This document shows, in pieces, positions 19,286 through 28,788 of a DNA stretch of 64,000 bases (within the stretch, counting starts at the first letter, position 1; each line of letters begins with the position of its first letter). The translations under genes and the position numbers were made by a program. Under the pieces are notes generated by a model that was not told the origin of the DNA, made no database searches, and saw only the letters and a program-made list of their open reading frames with translations. Source of the stretch: Flavobacteria bacterium MS024-3C (GTDB lineage Bacteria; Bacteroidota; Bacteroidia; Flavobacteriales; Flavobacteriaceae). The DNA lies in the NCBI GenBank assembly GCA_000173115.1, contig ABVW01000001.1:62001-126000 (forward strand), written 5' to 3'.

Positions 19286-20749
19286 ATGTTGATAAAGAAA
19301 ATATACAAACCATTATTATTGTTATCCCTTGTTTTTCAGGGATGTAACGACTTTGAAGACCTAAACACAAATCCCAATGAGCCTACCGCAGTTTCTAGTG
19401 GAGTTTTGTTTTCTTCTGCCATAAGAAATAGTGCACAAACACAGTCCAATGAATCCTTTTTATTAGGGAACAATATTGCCCAATTGTCTGCCAAAACCAT
19501 TAGAGCAGAAGTAGATTTTTACGGCTGGAATGCTTTCCCAACAGTATGGGAAGGGTTCTACGAAAGTTTAACAGATGTACAACAAGTTATTGACATTTCT
19601 GTTGAAACGGGAGATACGGCAACACAAGCTGCGGCAGTAATTTACAAATCATGGATTTATTCTGTACTCACAAATGCCTACGGCGATATTCCTTATTCAG
19701 AGGCCATGAAAGGCTTAGAAGCCAATTTCACACCTGCTTATGACAGTCAAGAAGCCATTTATGCAGACTTATTAAACAGCCTCCAACAAGCTGTTGGCAT
19801 GTTGTCTAACGGTGGTAACGTACAAGGAGATTTGCTCTTCGAGGGCGATACCCAAAAATGGGTGCAATTCGCCAATAGTTTACAACTAAGATTACTCATG
19901 TACCAAAGCAACAAACAAGATGTGTCTGCGGCTTTTGCTAGTATTGTAAACAGCGGAAACATCATAAATAGTAACGAGAACCAAGCTGCGGTTACTTTTT
20001 TAAGCTCTTTTCCAAACCAATTCCCAACCATCCCCTTAAAACAAGGAGATTTTGACGCGGTAGCTATTTCTAAAGCTGCTGTAACAGTATTGGAAGGTTT
20101 AAAAGACCCGAGAATTTCAAGATACGCTAGACCAGACAACCAAGATTTCAATGCCCCTGTATTTACAGGAGTAGAAAATGGGGTGGGTGGTCAGACAGGA
20201 TCTAGACTTGGTTTGGCATACTTTAACTATCCGGGACAAGTGACTGCAGACCAGATGGGCATTCAATACGCAGAGGGTCTCTTAATGACTTACGCAGAGG
20301 TGTGTTTTCTAGTAGCAGAAGGAATTGCCAAAGGATGGGTTTCTGGAGATATAGCCACAGAATACAAGAAAGGAATTAAAGCGTCTCACGACTATTACCA
20401 AGTTAATTATACCCCTTTTGGATGGAATTCTTTTGAAGATTACTACGAAAATTCAGGAGCGGCGTTCGTTGAAACAGAAGATATTTGGAAACAAAAGTGG
20501 CTTTCGCTTTATTTTTCGGGATTAGAACCTTATTTTGAGCTCAGAAGGTGGTACAACGAAGTGAACGGATGGGATGGATTGTCATTTGTCAGCGCACCCA
20601 TTGGCACCAACCTCAACAATTACGAACTTCCTAACCGTTTTTTATACCCTGGTCAAGAGCAGAGTTTAAACAACGCTAATTACCAAGAAGCCTCTTCTAG
20701 ATATGCAGGCGGAAATACGATTAATGGTAAAATGTGGATTTTACAATAG
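19286..20749 (+). CDS. SusD/RagB family nutrient-binding lipoprotein
   Basis: A 487-residue surface lipoprotein with lipobox LVFQGC (Cys20) followed by NDFEDLNTNPNEPT, the typical SusD-like opening of the SusD-like_2 group. An alpha-helical, TPR-containing body is suggested by the middle part, and the C-terminus carries the family pattern of a segment such as RFLYPGQEQSLNNANYQEA. It caps the SusC channel and binds the incoming oligosaccharide or other ligand. Cotranscription with susC is implied by the 4-bp gap. The substrate is not readable; the nearby GH13 enzyme hints at an alpha-glucan. Confidence 0.94.
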   Translation: MLIKKIYKPLLLLSLVFQGCNDFEDLNTNPNEPTAVSSGVLFSSAIRNSAQTQSNESFLLGNNIAQLSAKTIRAEVDFYGWNAFPTVWEGFYESLTDVQQVIDISVETGDTATQAAAVIYKSWIYSVLTNAYGDIPYSEAMKGLEANFTPAYDSQEAIYADLLNSLQQAVGMLSNGGNVQGDLLFEGDTQKWVQFANSLQLRLLMYQSNKQDVSAAFASIVNSGNIINSNENQAAVTFLSSFPNQFPTIPLKQGDFDAVAISKAAVTVLEGLKDPRISRYARPDNQDFNAPVFTGVENGVGGQTGSRLGLAYFNYPGQVTADQMGIQYAEGLLMTYAEVCFLVAEGIAKGWVSGDIATEYKKGIKASHDYYQVNYTPFGWNSFEDYYENSGAAFVETEDIWKQKWLSLYFSGLEPYFELRRWYNEVNGWDGLSFVSAPIGTNLNNYELPNRFLYPGQEQSLNNANYQEASSRYAGGNTINGKMWILQ

Positions 20750-20752
20750 GGT

Positions 20753-20769
20753 CGTCTATAAAATAGACG
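20753..20769. promoter_or_regulatory. Short hairpin between susD and the BCCT gene
   Basis: CGTCTAT (20753-20759) and ATAGACG (20763-20769) form a perfect 7-bp inverted repeat with a 3-nt loop. No T-run follows. It may stabilise the susCD transcript end or serve as an operator for the transporter gene. Confidence 0.4.
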
Positions 20770-20787
20770 TGGACTTTACAATGGACT

Positions 20788-22332
20788 ATGAAAAAATATT
20801 TTGATGTTTACCCAAGGGTTTTTTACCCCGCTTTAATACTTATTTTAAGTTTTGTTTTAGTAGCCATATTAGGAGGGGATCCTGTAAAGAATTTCTTTAC
20901 AGAAGTCACCCACACCGTAACTACTTATGGAGGTTGGCTATTTATCCTAGGGGTAAACATCTTTATTGTTGTCTGTCTTTGGGCTGCCTTTGGGAAATTT
21001 GGGAAAAAACGCCTAGGAGGTAAAGGCGCCGTTCCAGAATTCACTATGTTTTCCTGGTTTTCCATGTTATTTTCTGCAGGAATGGGTATTGGTCTTTTGT
21101 ATTTTGCGGTCTCCGAACCCATCACGCATTTTATAAATCCGCCATTAGACACCCCTCAGCTTAAAGACCAGGCCATACAAGCGCTTAACTTTACCTACCT
21201 GCATTGGGGCTTGCACGCCTGGGCCATTTATTGCCTAGTTGGATTATCCTTGGCTTATTTTTCATTTAATAAAAACTTACCCTTTTCGCTTCGCTCTATC
21301 TTTTTCCCAGTATTGGGTAGAAAGATTTTTGGTTGGCGGGGGGATATTATAGACATTATTGCGGTGGTGGCAACCTTATTTGGACTAGCCACTTCTTTGG
21401 GATTTGGGGCAAGACAAATTGCGTCTGGCGGAAATTTCCTTTTTGGTACAGACCCGGGCATGTCTTCTCAAATTACTATTATTATAGTCATTACACTTAT
21501 TGCGACCATCTCTGTGGTCACAGGGCTAAAAAAAGGGGTGAAATTACTCAGTAGGCTAAATCTAATTGTCGCTGTTATATTTTTAGTGTTTGTTTTTTTA
21601 TTGACAGATCCAGTAGGGATATTAAACATTTTTGTAGAGAGCACTGGGATGTATTTCCAACGCTTTATAGAACTAGGTAGTTGGTCTTCTTCCTTCACGG
21701 ACAATACATGGCAAGGGGATTGGACTATATTTTATTGGGCCTGGTGGATAGCCTGGTCTCCTTTTGTGGGTATGTTCATTGCTAGAGTATCTCGGGGAAG
21801 AACGGTCAGAGAATTTGTGTTAGGGGTATTGTTTGTTCCTACACTCATTACTTTTATATGGATGTCTACCTTTGGTGGTGCCGCCCTACTCCTTGAAATA
21901 GAGCAACCTGGATTATTATCCGGTCCAATTATGGCAGACTCTTCTACCTCATTATTTGTATTTCTAAAACAATTTCCATTGACTGCTGTCACTAGTTTTA
22001 TAGGGATCTTTATGGTCTCTGTATTCTTTGTAACCTCATCAGACAGTGGTTCTCTTGTAATAGACAGCATTACTTCCGGCGGAAAACTAAACGCGCCTGT
22101 AGGACAACGAATTCTATGGGCCTTTATGGAAGGTGCCGTAGCCATTGCACTTCTTGTAGGAGGTGGTTTAAAAACCATGCAAGCCGCTTCTATCTCCACA
22201 GGAATCTTATTCTTAATAGTGCTATTTATTATGTGCTGGTCTTTAGTTAAATCTCTAGGACGTGGGCACAAAAAAAGATTGAAGAAATTTAAGCAAAAGC
22301 ACCCCAATGCTTGGGTAGAGTCTGACGCTTAA
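20788..22332 (+). CDS. BCCT family betaine/carnitine/choline-type transporter
   Basis: A 514-residue protein with about 12 membrane segments. BCCT hallmarks are FSAGMGIGLLYFAVSEP in the third segment and the aromatic signature WTIFYWAWWIAWSPFVGMFI, followed by ARVSRGRTVREF. The family imports quaternary ammonium compounds such as glycine betaine or choline with Na+ or H+, often as osmoprotectants, which suits a marine habitat. The basic C-terminal tail (KKRLKKFKQKH) could be an osmosensing extension, as in some family members (inference). It lies 38 bp after susD but need not share its function. Confidence 0.93.
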   Translation: MKKYFDVYPRVFYPALILILSFVLVAILGGDPVKNFFTEVTHTVTTYGGWLFILGVNIFIVVCLWAAFGKFGKKRLGGKGAVPEFTMFSWFSMLFSAGMGIGLLYFAVSEPITHFINPPLDTPQLKDQAIQALNFTYLHWGLHAWAIYCLVGLSLAYFSFNKNLPFSLRSIFFPVLGRKIFGWRGDIIDIIAVVATLFGLATSLGFGARQIASGGNFLFGTDPGMSSQITIIIVITLIATISVVTGLKKGVKLLSRLNLIVAVIFLVFVFLLTDPVGILNIFVESTGMYFQRFIELGSWSSSFTDNTWQGDWTIFYWAWWIAWSPFVGMFIARVSRGRTVREFVLGVLFVPTLITFIWMSTFGGAALLLEIEQPGLLSGPIMADSSTSLFVFLKQFPLTAVTSFIGIFMVSVFFVTSSDSGSLVIDSITSGGKLNAPVGQRILWAFMEGAVAIALLVGGGLKTMQAASISTGILFLIVLFIMCWSLVKSLGRGHKKRLKKFKQKHPNAWVESDA

Positions 22333-22390
22333 TAGGTTACCCATAGGGGTATTTAAAAATATAGATGCGCAAAAATATCTACTTTTTCTC

Positions 22391-22422
22391 TTGGAAAAGA
22401 AACAAAAAGAGTTGTATCTTTG
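22391..22422 (+). promoter_or_regulatory. Promoter of the initiator tRNA gene
   Basis: TTG at 22391-22393 and TATCTTTG at 22415-22422 match the Bacteroidota -33 (TTG) and -7 (TAnnTTTG) elements with 21 bp between them. The -7 box ends 10 bp before the tRNA 5' end. Confidence 0.65.
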
Positions 22423-22432
22423 CCATCCACAT

Positions 22433-22506
<74 letters not shown>

Positions 22507-22514
22507 TACTTTAC

Positions 22515-22547
22515 AAAAGGCTTTCAGTTATCTGAGGGCCTTTTTTT
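22515..22547 (+). terminator. Intrinsic terminator after the initiator tRNA
   Basis: AAAAGGC and GCCTTTT pair with an inner CAG/CTG step, followed by a run of seven T. It lies within the left end of the integrated element, so the element supplies the tRNA transcript terminator. Confidence 0.75.
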
Positions 22548-22792
22548 ATTGGGGTTACTGAAAAATAGCTTCAGAATTAATCAATAAAAACTAACGATTA
22601 ATATTACCTCTAATTTAATAAATTTAGGCTTCAAAACACTCTTTTCTGTCAGTTTTCTGTCCATAAAAAGTGTCTATTTTACTCAAATTTGACGTGTATT
22701 AGTGTCTAATATTATTTTAGACGTAAATCAAATTTTTTCTAAGCTGATTTGCGAATTCAGATAATTTCAACCCATTTCAAAAAAAAAGAGGC
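22548..22792. other. Left end of the element: arm-type site and nested inverted repeats
   Basis: No gene is seen here. CTGTCAGTTTT at 22646-22656 recurs twice beside the integrase start (30302-30312, 30315-30325) and is a candidate integrase arm-binding site. A nested inverted repeat follows: AAATTTGA (22686-22693) with TCAAATTT (22728-22735) outside GTCTAA (22704-22709) with TTAGAC (22717-22722). This could be a recombination-factor site or a transcription stop for the gene to the right. Confidence 0.5.
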
Positions 22793-24859
22793 TTAAAGCC
22801 TCTTTTTGTATTTACCCTGTGATACTCTAATAATCTTTCCTTGCTTTATAAGAAGGTTAATATAATTACTAATAGTTTTATCACTTGGCGGATTTGTAGT
22901 TGACGAATATATTTCGCTTATGTTGCCTCTATTAAAATTAATAGGAAGCGTGTCTAACAAATATTCTACTCCTGACAGGTTTTTAGTCTTGCCGTATAGT
23001 CTTCTCATAACATTTATCTGGTGTGGCAAGTAAACCTTAGTCACAACGTTTAAAGCAAAATTGAAGTCATCGTCATTACATACAAAGTCCTCTTTTGAAT
23101 ATCTAAATCCAGATAGAGTCATAGCTAACTTATAAACCTTTAAACCGGCTCTTTTAAGCTGGTCTAAAGCTTCAGGATATGATTTACCTATAGATATACT
23201 CAAATCTTCAAAACAAGTGTTAAAAGCATCTATTTGACTCTCTTTTAGCCTAAACCTCCTTTGCTTGCTTTGACTTAATAGGTCGCATATTTTAGCATTA
23301 AGTTTATCAAAGTAAATCTGCTTAGTTGGTTCAATATCCATTAAAGTGTTTTTCCACTTAAACTCAGTCGCAAAAGAATAAAAAAGGAACCTACTAAACA
23401 GGCCGTCCTCCGTTGAGGTTATTAGCCTACCCACTTGCTCATTAGTTCCTGTAAGGCATATTGAAAACTTGGGCTCATTAACTTCAAAGTATTCGTTGTT
23501 ATTCCTTCTGGCTTGAGAAATATATTCATTATGAAAAGCCTTTCTTAATACATCTGAAAATGACCCCCACTCCTGTTTCATAGAGTTTGAAAGAGTATCT
23601 GCTTCAGTTTCAAAAATTAAACCAATACCACCGTTAGCTTCTAACATCTCATAAATCTTTGACGCTGAATTATTAGCAGGGATAAAGAATACCTGATCAT
23701 CAAATTCACTTGAGCCTCTAATAGCTTCGTGATAGCACTTAAGTATTTCTTTTGAATACTTTATTGAGCCTTTACCACTTGCAGCGGGAGCAGTAACAAA
23801 TGAAAATAGATTTGGATAAACAACTCCCCCATCGTATACACCAGTAACGTTGTGCATTGTTGAACTAAGCGTTGTTATTAAACCGGTAAGGAAAACATCT
23901 TTTTCTCTACCAGAAAATTGATTACAAGCTTCCCTTAAAACTTCAGGTAGTTTTGAATAATATTCCTCTGAAATAATAGGTGAGTCTTCAGACTCAAAAT
24001 CATAATTCACTAAGTTATAATCTCCAGAGTTATCTGAAGTATATGTTTTGGAATCTTTGGAACTTTTGGTAACCCTTCCAAATTTTCCAGATTCAGAAAC
24101 TGTAGCCTTAAAAGCTGAATTAACTGTTGAAAGGATTTCATTTTCTGCAAGGTCATCACATCTATTAACCAAATAGGTATAAGTATCTGTTTCTGTAAGA
24201 CTCCATCTATTAGCATTACAAGAAAAAAGGTGAATGAAACGATTTCTGCTACCTTCCTCGTAGATAACTCTGTTGGATGTAAAATCCCATAAATTTTCTA
24301 AATCTGATTCACATTTCGATTCAACAATAAACTTAGCTGAATTTTGATTCAAAAATAAATTAGGGTCGTCAGATACAAAGCATAATCTGGTAATATCTTT
24401 AACTTGTCTGTCAGAAACAACTTGCAATATTCCATCATAAAAATCACTTAACTGATTAAAGCAATTATTGTGGTTGGACTCATTGCTATCGGTCCTAACA
24501 AATATTTTAACTCCAAAAGAAGGACTAATAAAAGAGCAGTAAGTGTAGGGAATTTTATTAGCTAAATCCACTACCCCTTTTGCTTTATCCTCATCCTTTA
24601 AATCATAATCTAAATGGATTATCGAATTATAATTTTCAAGATTAGGGACAATACGCTTGTCATTAAAAGATCCTGATACAGTAAAGCAAGCCAACTGTTT
24701 TTTGTAGTGGTTAGCCATTTCTTTATCATTCTTTAGCATATCTCTATATATAGAAATATCATTAGCGTATTCACCACCTTTAATAGAGTCAAACACATTT
24801 GTTATTTTAGTTTTTACTCCAAGCACTTTTAATGAGCTTGAAAAATTAATTATATTCAT
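22793..24859 (-). CDS. VirE N-terminal / DUF3987 protein, primase-helicase-like
   Basis: A 688-residue cytoplasmic protein. Residues 1-190 resemble the BT4734/VirE N-terminal domain (SIIHLDYDLKDEDKAKG, TYCSFISPSFGVKIFVRTD), related to archaeo-eukaryotic primase-like folds. Residues 300-620 match DUF3987, with a Walker A-like loop APAASGKGS (K363). The C-terminal part looks like a winged helix (GNISEIYSSTTNPPSDKTIS). Such proteins are common on Bacteroidota mobile elements and are presumed to act in element replication after excision, which is inference. Its promoter region contains a perfect inverted repeat (24883-24902). Confidence 0.85.
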   Translation of the reverse strand: MNIINFSSSLKVLGVKTKITNVFDSIKGGEYANDISIYRDMLKNDKEMANHYKKQLACFTVSGSFNDKRIVPNLENYNSIIHLDYDLKDEDKAKGVVDLANKIPYTYCSFISPSFGVKIFVRTDSNESNHNNCFNQLSDFYDGILQVVSDRQVKDITRLCFVSDDPNLFLNQNSAKFIVESKCESDLENLWDFTSNRVIYEEGSRNRFIHLFSCNANRWSLTETDTYTYLVNRCDDLAENEILSTVNSAFKATVSESGKFGRVTKSSKDSKTYTSDNSGDYNLVNYDFESEDSPIISEEYYSKLPEVLREACNQFSGREKDVFLTGLITTLSSTMHNVTGVYDGGVVYPNLFSFVTAPAASGKGSIKYSKEILKCYHEAIRGSSEFDDQVFFIPANNSASKIYEMLEANGGIGLIFETEADTLSNSMKQEWGSFSDVLRKAFHNEYISQARRNNNEYFEVNEPKFSICLTGTNEQVGRLITSTEDGLFSRFLFYSFATEFKWKNTLMDIEPTKQIYFDKLNAKICDLLSQSKQRRFRLKESQIDAFNTCFEDLSISIGKSYPEALDQLKRAGLKVYKLAMTLSGFRYSKEDFVCNDDDFNFALNVVTKVYLPHQINVMRRLYGKTKNLSGVEYLLDTLPINFNRGNISEIYSSTTNPPSDKTISNYINLLIKQGKIIRVSQGKYKKRL

Positions 24860-25404
24860 TATTTAGTATTTTATTTTCTCCATTTTGGTAGTGTTACCAA
24901 AACTTCCAAAGCTTCCAATCGAACATAGGGAGGTTGATTTTAGGGTGTAGGAAGTCACCTCAAGTTTTAGCACTTAAGTGCAATTGAGTTTAATAAGCTA
25001 CTATGCTTTACTTAATTAAATGGGTGTAATGCTACGTTTTCATAAAAGGAAATATTTTGGTTAAACATTAACCAACCATATTTGCTGTTTTGAAAAAAGT
25101 GAAGTAAATTTAGATTTCCAAATAGAAATGTATCCACATTTTCAGCCAGCAGAAATGTTGGCTTTTTTTATTTCTTTAAAGGTACATTCAGTTGTGCAAA
25201 TGGCTAAAAAAAGTTTTTAACGAGTAATGTTGAAAAATGACATTAAACCAGGTATATCTGGATTTCTGATGGATTAAAATTTATAACCTTTTTTCGCATC
25301 GAGTTAATAATCAATAAACAAAACGCCTTAATTGATGGTAACTCTTATTTAAATCTTTAGTTTACAATTAAAACCTTATTTTAGTTGAATTAGTTTCCCA
25401 AATT
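24860..25404. other. 545-bp gene-free segment with three perfect palindromes and a terminator
   Basis: No coding region is seen. TTTTGGTA/TACCAAAA (24883-24902, 4-nt spacer) lies just upstream of the VirE/DUF3987 gene. GCACTTAAGTGC is a perfect 12-bp palindrome (24970-24981). TTGGTTAA/TTAACCAA (25057-25075) has a 3-nt spacer. A hairpin CAGCCA/TGGCT with seven T (25143-25169) looks like an intrinsic terminator on the plus strand. This divergent control region could hold operators or the replication origin of the element (inference). Confidence 0.55.
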
Positions 25405-28400
25405 ATGAATCTATCAAGTTACATAGACAATATAAATCAACGCTACAAATTAGGCAACGCGACTGAACACACTTTTAGAGGCGATTTACAACAACTTATT
25501 GAATCTATAGTGCCAGGAATTAGAGCTACTAATGAGCCTAAAAGACAATCCTGCGGAGCACCTGACTATATTCTTACTAAAAAAGAAATTCCCATTGGAT
25601 TTATAGAAGCTAAGGATATTGGAGACAAAGACCTTGAAGGAAAAAAGAAATCCGTAAATAAAGATCAATTTGACCGCTACAAAGCATCATTAGATAATCT
25701 GATTTTTACGGATTACATTGATTTTCATTTATACAATGATGGAGAATTTATTACCAAAATTGCCATTGCAGAAATAACAGAAAAAGGAATTGTTGCACTT
25801 CCTCAAAATTTCGCAACATTTCAAAATCTTATCAAAGACTTTTGTACACACATTGGACAAAACATAAAAAGCTCAAAAAAATTAGCAGAAATGATGGCAG
25901 GCAAAGCCCGCCTCCTTTCTGATGTTATTGAAAAGGCTTTGACAAGTGATGAAACGCATAATGAAGACAGTACGCTTAAAGAACAAATGACTGCTTTTAA
26001 AAGTATTCTGATTCACGATATTACCCCTAAAGGATTTGCAGACGTTTATGCTCAAACAATTGCTTACGGAATGTTTGCCGCTCGTTTACACGACCCTACT
26101 TTAGATACTTTTAGCAGACAAGAAGCTGCTGAATTGATTCCTAAATCAAATCCGTTTTTAAGAAAGCTATTTGGTTACATCGCTGGACCTGATATTGACG
26201 ACCGAATTAAATGGATTGTAGATAATTTGGCAGAAATATTCTTAGCCTGTAATGTTGAAGAAATTCTAAAAAATTACGGAAAGACCACAAAAATGGAAGA
26301 CCCAATCATCCATTTTTACGAAACTTTCTTGGCAGAATATGACCCAAAACTAAGAAAAGCAAGGGGTGTTTGGTACACTCCTGCTCCTGTTGTTAATTTT
26401 ATAGTTCGTGCTGTTGATGATATTTTAAAAACAGAATTTGATTTGCCACAAGGTTTAGCGGACACTTCTAAAACAAAAATTAAAGTAAACACTCAAATGC
26501 CCGATAAAAACTTTAAATCGGGTTATAAACAAGTTGAACAAGAAGTACACAAAGTGCAAATTCTTGACCCAGCGACAGGAACAGGAACTTTTTTAGCCGA
26601 AGTAATCAAACACGTAAACAAAAAATTTAAAGGACAAGAAGGAATTTGGAACAATTATGTTGAAAATAATTTGCTCCCTCGCTTAAATGGTTTTGAATTG
26701 CTAATGGCAAGTTATGCAATGGCTCATTTGCAATTGAACTTATTACTAAAGGAAACTGGATTTGAACCTACAAAAGACCAACGGACAAGGGTTTACCTCA
26801 CTAATAGTTTAGAAGAATATCACCCAGATACAGGAACTTTATTTGCCAATTGGTTAAGTAGTGAAGCTAATGAAGCCAACCATATAAAACGTGATACTCC
26901 TGTAATGTGTGTTATTGGAAATCCGCCATATAGTGGTATTTCTTCTAATAATGGTAAATGGATTAGTGATTTAATTGAAGATTATAAATATGTTGACGGT
27001 GTACATTTCAATGAACGTAAACATTGGTTAAATGATGATTATGTGAAATTTCTACGTTACGGACAGCATTATATAGAAAAAAACGGTAGTGGTGTTTTAG
27101 CTTTTATTAATCCCCACGGGTTTTTAGACAACCCTACTTTCAGGGGTATGCGGTGGCATTTGTTAAAAACGTATGACAAAATTTATACAATTGATTTACA
27201 CGGAAACAACAAGAGAAAAGAAACAACAAAAGATGGAGGGATTGATCAAAATGTATTTGACATTATGCAGGGTGTTTCAATTAATATATTTATCAAAACA
27301 GGAAAAATGAAACCAAATGAGTTAGGTGAAGTTTATCATTATGATCTATTTGGAAAGCGTGATTTAAAATATGATTTCCTTACAAATAACTCAATAAGTA
27401 ATATTCCTTTTTTACAACTAACACCGAACGAACCTTTTTATTTTTTTATCCCACAAAACAATGAGGGTATTGAAGACTTTAACAAAGGTTTTTCTGTTAG
27501 TGACTTTTTTATAAAAAATACAAGTGGTATACAATCATCGAGAGATTTTTTAGTAATCGATAGTGATTACGATAAATTAGAAACAAGACTTAATTCATTT
27601 TTAGATGAAAATAAAAGTATAGATGAAATAAGGGAAGAATTCTTTTCTAATTCAACAAGTAAAAAATATGCCAAAGGTGATACAAGAGGGTGGAAAATTT
27701 CCGAAATAAGACCTGAGCTTCAAAAAACTGACTTTAAGAAATTCATCACAAAAATATCTTACAGACCATTAGATAAGAGAAATATTTGTTATACAAGATT
27801 ATTAGTTGATTGGACAAGAGAAGACATCCAAAAAGAAATGTTAAAAGACAACTTAAGCATTACATTTGGCAGACAAGGTCAAGCAACTGGAAAAGCTTTG
27901 TGGAATCTACTTTTTATCCAAAATACTATCTCTGATTTAAATCTATTTTACAGAGGAGGTGGTATAGTTTGTCCTCTTTACTCATATTCAGAAAATAACG
28001 GTCAAAAATCAACAGAAGAAACGGCCCGAAGAACCCCAAACTTAAACGCAAAAATAATAAATGAAATTGCTAAAAAATTAAGTTTAACATTTACAAATGA
28101 AAAAGAAACAGCAGAAAATACTTTTGCACCCATAGATATTTTAGATTACATCTATGCAGTATTACACTCCCCAACCTACAGAGAGAAATACAAGGAGTTT
28201 CTGAAAATTGATTTCCCAAGAGTCCCATATCCAAAAGACAAAAACACCTTTTGGAATTTAGTTAAATTGGGAGGGGAAATACGACAAATTCATTTATTGG
28301 AAAGTCCCACTATTGAAAAATTTATCACACAATATCCGTTAGACGGAGACAATTTAGTTGGGAAACCTGAGTATAAAGATGGAAAAGTCTTTATAAATGA

Positions 28401-28599
28401 TAAACAATACTTTAACGATGTTCCCAAAGTTGCTTGGGAATTTTACATAGGTGGTTATCAGCCCGCTCAAAAATGGCTTAAAGACCGAAAGGGAGTAGTT
28501 TTAGGGTTTGAGGACATATTACACTATCAGAAAATAATCGTTGCTTTAAGTGAAACTAACAGATTGATGAATGAAATTGATAAAATAGAAATTAGCTAA
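25405..28599 (+). CDS. Type IIG restriction-modification enzyme (fused nuclease and N6-adenine methyltransferase)
   Basis: A 1064-residue single-chain enzyme. The N-terminal PD-(D/E)XK nuclease is visible as D54 (GAPDYIL) and E68-x-K70 (IEAKD). The gamma-type methyltransferase has ARGVWYTPAPVVNFIV, motif I DPATGTGTFLAEV (from D388) and motif IV NPPY (N506-Y509). The C-terminal 400 residues should hold the target-recognition domain (ISYRPLDKRNICYTR region). It cuts unmethylated DNA and methylates adenine in its own site. It resembles Type ISP enzymes but lacks a helicase domain, so Type IIG is the better label. No separate specificity subunit is present. It is probably a defence gene carried by the element. 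Confidence 0.88.
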   Translation: MNLSSYIDNINQRYKLGNATEHTFRGDLQQLIESIVPGIRATNEPKRQSCGAPDYILTKKEIPIGFIEAKDIGDKDLEGKKKSVNKDQFDRYKASLDNLIFTDYIDFHLYNDGEFITKIAIAEITEKGIVALPQNFATFQNLIKDFCTHIGQNIKSSKKLAEMMAGKARLLSDVIEKALTSDETHNEDSTLKEQMTAFKSILIHDITPKGFADVYAQTIAYGMFAARLHDPTLDTFSRQEAAELIPKSNPFLRKLFGYIAGPDIDDRIKWIVDNLAEIFLACNVEEILKNYGKTTKMEDPIIHFYETFLAEYDPKLRKARGVWYTPAPVVNFIVRAVDDILKTEFDLPQGLADTSKTKIKVNTQMPDKNFKSGYKQVEQEVHKVQILDPATGTGTFLAEVIKHVNKKFKGQEGIWNNYVENNLLPRLNGFELLMASYAMAHLQLNLLLKETGFEPTKDQRTRVYLTNSLEEYHPDTGTLFANWLSSEANEANHIKRDTPVMCVIGNPPYSGISSNNGKWISDLIEDYKYVDGVHFNERKHWLNDDYVKFLRYGQHYIEKNGSGVLAFINPHGFLDNPTFRGMRWHLLKTYDKIYTIDLHGNNKRKETTKDGGIDQNVFDIMQGVSINIFIKTGKMKPNELGEVYHYDLFGKRDLKYDFLTNNSISNIPFLQLTPNEPFYFFIPQNNEGIEDFNKGFSVSDFFIKNTSGIQSSRDFLVIDSDYDKLETRLNSFLDENKSIDEIREEFFSNSTSKKYAKGDTRGWKISEIRPELQKTDFKKFITKISYRPLDKRNICYTRLLVDWTREDIQKEMLKDNLSITFGRQGQATGKALWNLLFIQNTISDLNLFYRGGGIVCPLYSYSENNGQKSTEETARRTPNLNAKIINEIAKKLSLTFTNEKETAENTFAPIDILDYIYAVLHSPTYREKYKEFLKIDFPRVPYPKDKNTFWNLVKLGGEIRQIHLLESPTIEKFITQYPLDGDNLVGKPEYKDGKVFINDKQYFNDVPKVAWEFYIGGYQPAQKWLKDRKGVVLGFEDILHYQKIIVALSETNRLMNEIDKIEIS

Positions 28600-28628
28600 T
28601 TATGGATTTGTATAACTAAATAACTTTA

Positions 28629-28766
28629 ATGGAACTAAAAAAAATAAAACATCAAACAATAGTAAATGAAGGTGATATTGAAAACATTTGGCATATAATT
28701 GAATATCTTACTGAAAAAGTTCAGAAACTTCAAAATGAAATAACTGATTTAAAAAAAAGAAATTAA
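28629..28766 (+). CDS. Small coiled-coil protein next to the restriction enzyme
   Basis: A 45-residue frame begins MELKKIKHQTIVNEGDIENI and ends in a heptad-like stretch (WHIIEYLTEKVQKLQNEITDLKKRN). It starts 29 bp after the restriction-modification gene on the same strand, so cotranscription is likely. No family is recognised. A coiled coil would suit a small regulatory or partner subunit, but that is only inference. Confidence 0.5.
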   Translation: MELKKIKHQTIVNEGDIENIWHIIEYLTEKVQKLQNEITDLKKRN

Positions 28767-28788
28767 AACCTAATTACAACTCTTCATT

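Noticed and set aside
21732..22307. 191-residue antisense frame inside the BCCT gene
   Set aside because: It has no domain, no promoter and lies wholly opposite a well-supported transporter gene.
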